In this document: positions 60,758 through 64,000 of the stretch, piece after piece
How the letters are laid out: the number at the start of each line of letters is the position of its first letter
How positions within the stretch are numbered: position 1 is the first letter of the stretch
Origin: Pleomorphomonas sp. JP5
Lineage (GTDB): Bacteria; Pseudomonadota; Alphaproteobacteria; Rhizobiales; Pleomorphomonadaceae
Assembly: GCF_023721815.1 (NCBI RefSeq)
Contig: NZ_JAMDLI010000007.1
Coordinates: forward strand, 1-64,000
Direction of reading: 5' to 3'
DNA: 64,000 nucleotides
The notes under the pieces: generated by a model
What the model was told of the DNA's origin: nothing
Database searches by the model: none
Seen by the model: the letters and a program-made list of their open reading frames with translations, nothing else
Translations under genes and position numbers: made by a program

Positions 60758-62446
60758 ATGGCGCTCTCACCGGTCATATCCCCTCAACAGACGGCGTTCC
60801 TCAGGTTCGAATTGGACCATGGTGACACACGTCGCAAAAAGAAGGCGCTGCAAGACGTTTCCCGAATGTACCGTGATGGAGCGCGCTTCAACGCCGAGAA
60901 CTTGGAGGCCGTTGAGACCACCATTGACGGTCTTTTGCTTCAAAGCAACCAAGACCGGAAGGTCGTGCGCTGGAGCCTCAACGCTTTAGGCCAATTGGGT
61001 CGAAGGACGAAGTCAGACAACCCAGTTAGGCTGGCCCTGAAGCACTATGATGGTGATCCAGAAATTACTGCGGCTGGTATTGCTGCTTTGTCGAGTATGC
61101 ATGGCGGCCGGATAGAGGAGATTGATCTATTTCAAAACTGCGATCCGTGCTTGCGCACACTCGCGGCACTCCAAAACACCGACCCAAAGTTCCTCGATCT
61201 TTCCAAGGTGCGCATCGACATTGACAAAGCGGATAAGGAAATTTTGAAGCTGGCCCTCATAACCGTGGGGCTGAACCGGGATATCGATAACCTCTTCCAC
61301 CCGAAGCACAGCAACGGACAGATTATTAAAGCGCTTGGAACCTACCCCGACGACGTCGTGGTGCAGTACTCGGTCTGGGCAATCATCGAGAATAAGAAGC
61401 TCGGGATGCACGATCTAGGAGTGAGCACACACCCGGTGGATGCACTGCCAACAAACGTTCAGGCTAAAGTCATGCAGCTTGTCGCGACGCGCGAGAGCGA
61501 TCATGACAAACGACATGCTCTGATGCTTGACGGACCGTACCTACCCAACGCCGACGCGCGTGAAGGAATGGCGAAGGGCTTGCTCTCGGTCTACTACGAG
61601 GGGCTTGAAGGCATCATGCTTGACTGGTCCAAGCAGGAGTCTGTCGAATACGTTCGCAAGTTGATTGCGCAGCATTTCGCTCGGTTCTCCAACGTATGTG
61701 TGATGTACGAGGAAGAAGCCCTAAAGCTATTTGATGCGAATCCCGAACTACGCGACCATCTTCGGCTTGGAGCAGAAGGCCTTCCCCTCTACAACAAATT
61801 GCGTCTGCAGGATCTACGCATGGGCACGGCTGATCTCTTCGGCGAGGAGGACGATTTCATGCAGTCAATCAAGAAGACCAAGCCGGTTAGGCAGACCGTG
61901 AAAGCACTCATGCTGTTGGCAGCGCCGAAGGACGCTAATCGCCTGCGGCTCGACGAAGAAGTTCGCGATCTCAAGGACAAGTTGAGGATGGTTCAGAATG
62001 CAGTTGTCGATGTTGTAGTCGTTAACGAGTGGGCTGTTCGCGTGGACCAGATTCAGGATGCCCTTTTTAATGAGAAGCCGCAGGTGCTGCATTTCAGTGG
62101 ACATGGTGATACTGGCGTGCTGTTCTTTGAAGATCGTAACGGTGACGCAGCGCCTGTCGATACGAAATCTTTTGGGGAGTTGATTGGCCTCCATGCGGAT
62201 ACGGTTAAGTGCGTGATCCTCAGCGCATGTTATTCCGAGAATGTTGCGAAGGCCGTTCGAGCGCATGTGCCGTGGGTGATCGGATGTGACCAATCGATCG
62301 CCGACGACGCAGCGATTGCGTTCTCTCGTGCATTTTATCGCGCTGTGGCTAATGGACAGGACTATCAGACGGCATTCCGTCACGCGCGCAACGAGGTATC
62401 ACTAAACGGGATGAGCGCCGAGGCCGAGAAGTACAAGCTTCTCTAG
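60758..62446 (+). CDS. HEAT-repeat/CHAT caspase-like protease
   Basis: 562 residues. Residues about 20-330 are alpha-helical repeats (VRWSLNALGQLGRR, EITAAGIAALSSMHGG, ILKLALITVGLNRD, VVQYSVWAIIENK), a probable sensor scaffold. From about 385 a CHAT domain begins (VKALMLLAAPKDANRLRLDEEVRDLKDKL), with catalytic His449 in HFSGHG and Cys491 in ILSACYSE, followed by DDAAIAFSRAFYRAVANGQDYQTAFRHAR. CHAT proteases are known effectors in bacterial immunity and cell-death pathways. It is the last gene of the island, directly after the HARE-HTH gene. The substrate could be a neighbour or a host protein. Confidence 0.85.
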   Translation: MALSPVISPQQTAFLRFELDHGDTRRKKKALQDVSRMYRDGARFNAENLEAVETTIDGLLLQSNQDRKVVRWSLNALGQLGRRTKSDNPVRLALKHYDGDPEITAAGIAALSSMHGGRIEEIDLFQNCDPCLRTLAALQNTDPKFLDLSKVRIDIDKADKEILKLALITVGLNRDIDNLFHPKHSNGQIIKALGTYPDDVVVQYSVWAIIENKKLGMHDLGVSTHPVDALPTNVQAKVMQLVATRESDHDKRHALMLDGPYLPNADAREGMAKGLLSVYYEGLEGIMLDWSKQESVEYVRKLIAQHFARFSNVCVMYEEEALKLFDANPELRDHLRLGAEGLPLYNKLRLQDLRMGTADLFGEEDDFMQSIKKTKPVRQTVKALMLLAAPKDANRLRLDEEVRDLKDKLRMVQNAVVDVVVVNEWAVRVDQIQDALFNEKPQVLHFSGHGDTGVLFFEDRNGDAAPVDTKSFGELIGLHADTVKCVILSACYSENVAKAVRAHVPWVIGCDQSIADDAAIAFSRAFYRAVANGQDYQTAFRHARNEVSLNGMSAEAEKYKLL

Positions 62447-62966
62447 TAGCTGCGTCTTTGTACACGGCAGGTCGAATGCCTTCGAGCCGGCTCGTTCCGC
62501 GAGGAAACGGCGCATCCTAGGCAAGTCGGCTTAGTTGCCAACGAAGGGGAACCTTCCGACGCAACATAGCGAACCTCGAACTTCACCGCTGATTGAGGGC
62601 ACAATGTGCCCCAATGGAGGGACTGGACCGCCCGCTTTCAAGAAAGCGCAAATGCTACTTGGACGACCGCCATGGGGCGCAAAGCCGCCTTCTCCGCGCG
62701 TCCTCCTCCGGATCAAAGCGGTCCACCGTTCGTCCTGCCAACTCCCGGGAATCCGGCACGAGCCGCTCTTGTTCGTCGGCTGATCGATCGGGCTGGATCA
62801 GATCTGTGCCCAATCAGCGCACCTGCGCAGCCCACCAATGCGGCTAACGCCTCCGCGCCACCAAGCCCACTTCCTCGCCCCTCCCCCCCAACCCTTGAGC
62901 CAAACTCAACCGAACGCACAAACCATCGATTTTTCGGCCGGCGAAAACGCAGCATTGTCCCGGCCC
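62447..62966. other. Intergenic region after the CHAT gene
   Basis: 520 bp with a short GAAGG...CCTTC hairpin near 62541 but no strong terminator, tRNA, attachment-like direct repeat or recognised gene. GC rises back to chromosomal level near 62640, so the island's right border is probably close to 62450-62640. Confidence 0.45.
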
Positions 62967-63944
62967 ATGACCGTACCCCCGACGACCCGCCGCCGCCTGA
63001 TCATCGACTGCGACCCCGGCCACGACGATTTCGCGGCCATTGCGCTGGCGGTGACCTCCGGTGCGTTCGACATCGAGGCGATCACCGCCGTTTGCGGCAA
63101 CGCGCCGCTCGATCGCACCTCGGCCAACGCGCTGGCCATCGCCGATGCGCTGGGCACCGCCATTCCCGTTTATGCCGGCGCGGTGGCGCCGCTTCTGCAC
63201 CGCTACGATTTTCCCGCCGATTTCCACGGCGTCACCGGGCTCGACTCGGCCGGCGCCACGCTGCCGCCGCCGCGCCGGGCGCTGGCGCCGGGCCACGCGG
63301 CCGAGGAGATTGTTCGCCGCGTCAACGCCGCGCCGGGCGAGATCACGCTGGCCGTCCTCGGCCCGATGACCAACCTCGCGCTCGCCATCGCCCTCGACCC
63401 CGAGCTGCCCGGCAAGGTGCGCGAGCTGGTGTTCATGGGCGGCGGGCTCATCGGCGGCAACGTCACCCCGCGCGCCGAGTTCAACCTCTGGGCCGACCCG
63501 GAGGCCGCCGCCATCGTGCTGGCTTCTAGCATCAAGACCACCATGTTCGGGCTCGACGTCACCAACCGCGCCTTCATCGACGGTGACGACCTCGCCCGCA
63601 TCCGCGCCGCCGTACCGGGCGCCAACCCCGTCGCCGACATCATCCAGTTCTACACCGACCGCTCCGGCGACGTGGCGGCCGGCCGCGCGCCCGGCCCGGC
63701 CCTGCACGACACCTGCCCGCTCGCCTTCCTCGTCGACCCCGCGCTGTTCACCATCGAGCAGCTGGCGGTGACGGTGGAAACCGCGCCCGGCCCGCACTAT
63801 GGCGCGACGGATGCCGACCGCCGCGCCTGGGCGCCCCAGGGCGTCGCCCGCATCGGCGTGGCGCTCGATCTTGACCGCCCCGCCGTCGCAAGACACGTGA
63901 CCGATGCGCTGGTGGAAGCCGCCCGCCGCATCGCCAAAAGATAA
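62967..63944 (+). CDS. Nucleoside hydrolase (inosine-uridine preferring type)
   Basis: 325 residues. The calcium-site motif DCDPGHDDFAAI is near residues 14-25; TVCGN-type AVCGNAPLDRT and VLGPMTNLALA follow; MGGG and AEFNLWADPEAA are typical of the family, as is the late catalytic His in PALHDTCPLAF. It hydrolyses ribonucleosides to base and ribose. The ATG at 62967 was chosen because upstream in-frame sequence is not conserved in character. The downstream end (63945-64000) is AT-rich, with no gene visible. Confidence 0.93.
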   Translation: MTVPPTTRRRLIIDCDPGHDDFAAIALAVTSGAFDIEAITAVCGNAPLDRTSANALAIADALGTAIPVYAGAVAPLLHRYDFPADFHGVTGLDSAGATLPPPRRALAPGHAAEEIVRRVNAAPGEITLAVLGPMTNLALAIALDPELPGKVRELVFMGGGLIGGNVTPRAEFNLWADPEAAAIVLASSIKTTMFGLDVTNRAFIDGDDLARIRAAVPGANPVADIIQFYTDRSGDVAAGRAPGPALHDTCPLAFLVDPALFTIEQLAVTVETAPGPHYGATDADRRAWAPQGVARIGVALDLDRPAVARHVTDALVEAARRIAKR

Positions 63945-64000
63945 CAAAAAGCAAAAACAAGACGTTTGGACCGCTAGATCCGCTAAAAAAAGAAAAGACC

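Noticed and set aside
58813-62446. Type IV restriction alone as explanation of the CHAT island
   Set aside because: The Mrr gene could act alone, but matching composition and tight spacing of the two following genes make a multi-gene unit more likely; kept as a finding instead.

Overview
The window is GC-rich bacterial chromosome with alphaproteobacterial gene content: Omp25-type porin, FCD-type GntR and GcvA-type LysR regulators, DUF1089 and VirK/YbjX proteins, an AdeRS-like two-component pair, and intergenic palindromes of a kind common in Hyphomicrobiales (Rhizobiales). I would place it in that order with fair confidence. The genus cannot be read from the sequence. No rRNA, tRNA, CRISPR array or recognisable transposase was found.

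Layout. 0-12.3 kb: a large chemoreceptor, a DUF1778/GNAT toxin-antitoxin (TA) pair, an excisionase-like HTH gene divergent from a YqeY-like gene, an epimerase under a MerR-type promoter, a ClC channel, an O-methyltransferase facing an AraC regulator, and a MazEF/PemIK pair. 12.4-16 kb: an AAA ATPase plus subtilase pair (IetAS-like). 16-21.5 kb: a TetR-controlled RND efflux operon with a small translationally coupled ORF. 21.7-23.7 kb: a low-GC AAA ATPase plus TOPRIM-like pair. 24-32.6 kb: a thioesterase-like gene, a nucleotidyltransferase behind an attenuator-like leader, small hypotheticals, a porin, an agmatinase/DUF1089 pair, a two-component system and a VirK-like gene. 32.7-43.7 kb: class A beta-lactamase, CBS protein, SDR/AraC pair, a frameshifted GNAT gene, a DUF1801 remnant, epoxide hydrolase/Rrf2 pair, TIGR02391 protein, nucleosidase, AlaX and GntR. 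44-47.6 kb: an AT-richer island with an HTH-Nudix-like protein, a small membrane protein, an RNA-like hairpin block, a PP2C phosphatase and a GNAT. 48-58.3 kb: autotransporter, LysR, adenosine deaminase, ferritin, second chemoreceptor, and a GNAT gene preceded by a short upstream ORF. 58.8-62.4 kb: zinc-finger Mrr nuclease, HARE-HTH protein and HEAT-CHAT protease. The window ends with a nucleoside hydrolase.

How parts work together. Housekeeping and metabolic genes on GC-rich DNA are interrupted by four lower-GC segments (12.4-16, 21.7-23.7, 44-47.6 and 58.8-62.4 kb). Each has the look of defence, stability or signalling cargo. The last is the best candidate for an under-described system. Several small regulators sit beside the gene they probably control, often with a visible dyad. 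Intergenic space is packed with three or four palindromic repeat families. Some arms overlap stop codons, one copy lies inside a promoter leader, and one is built into a coding region.
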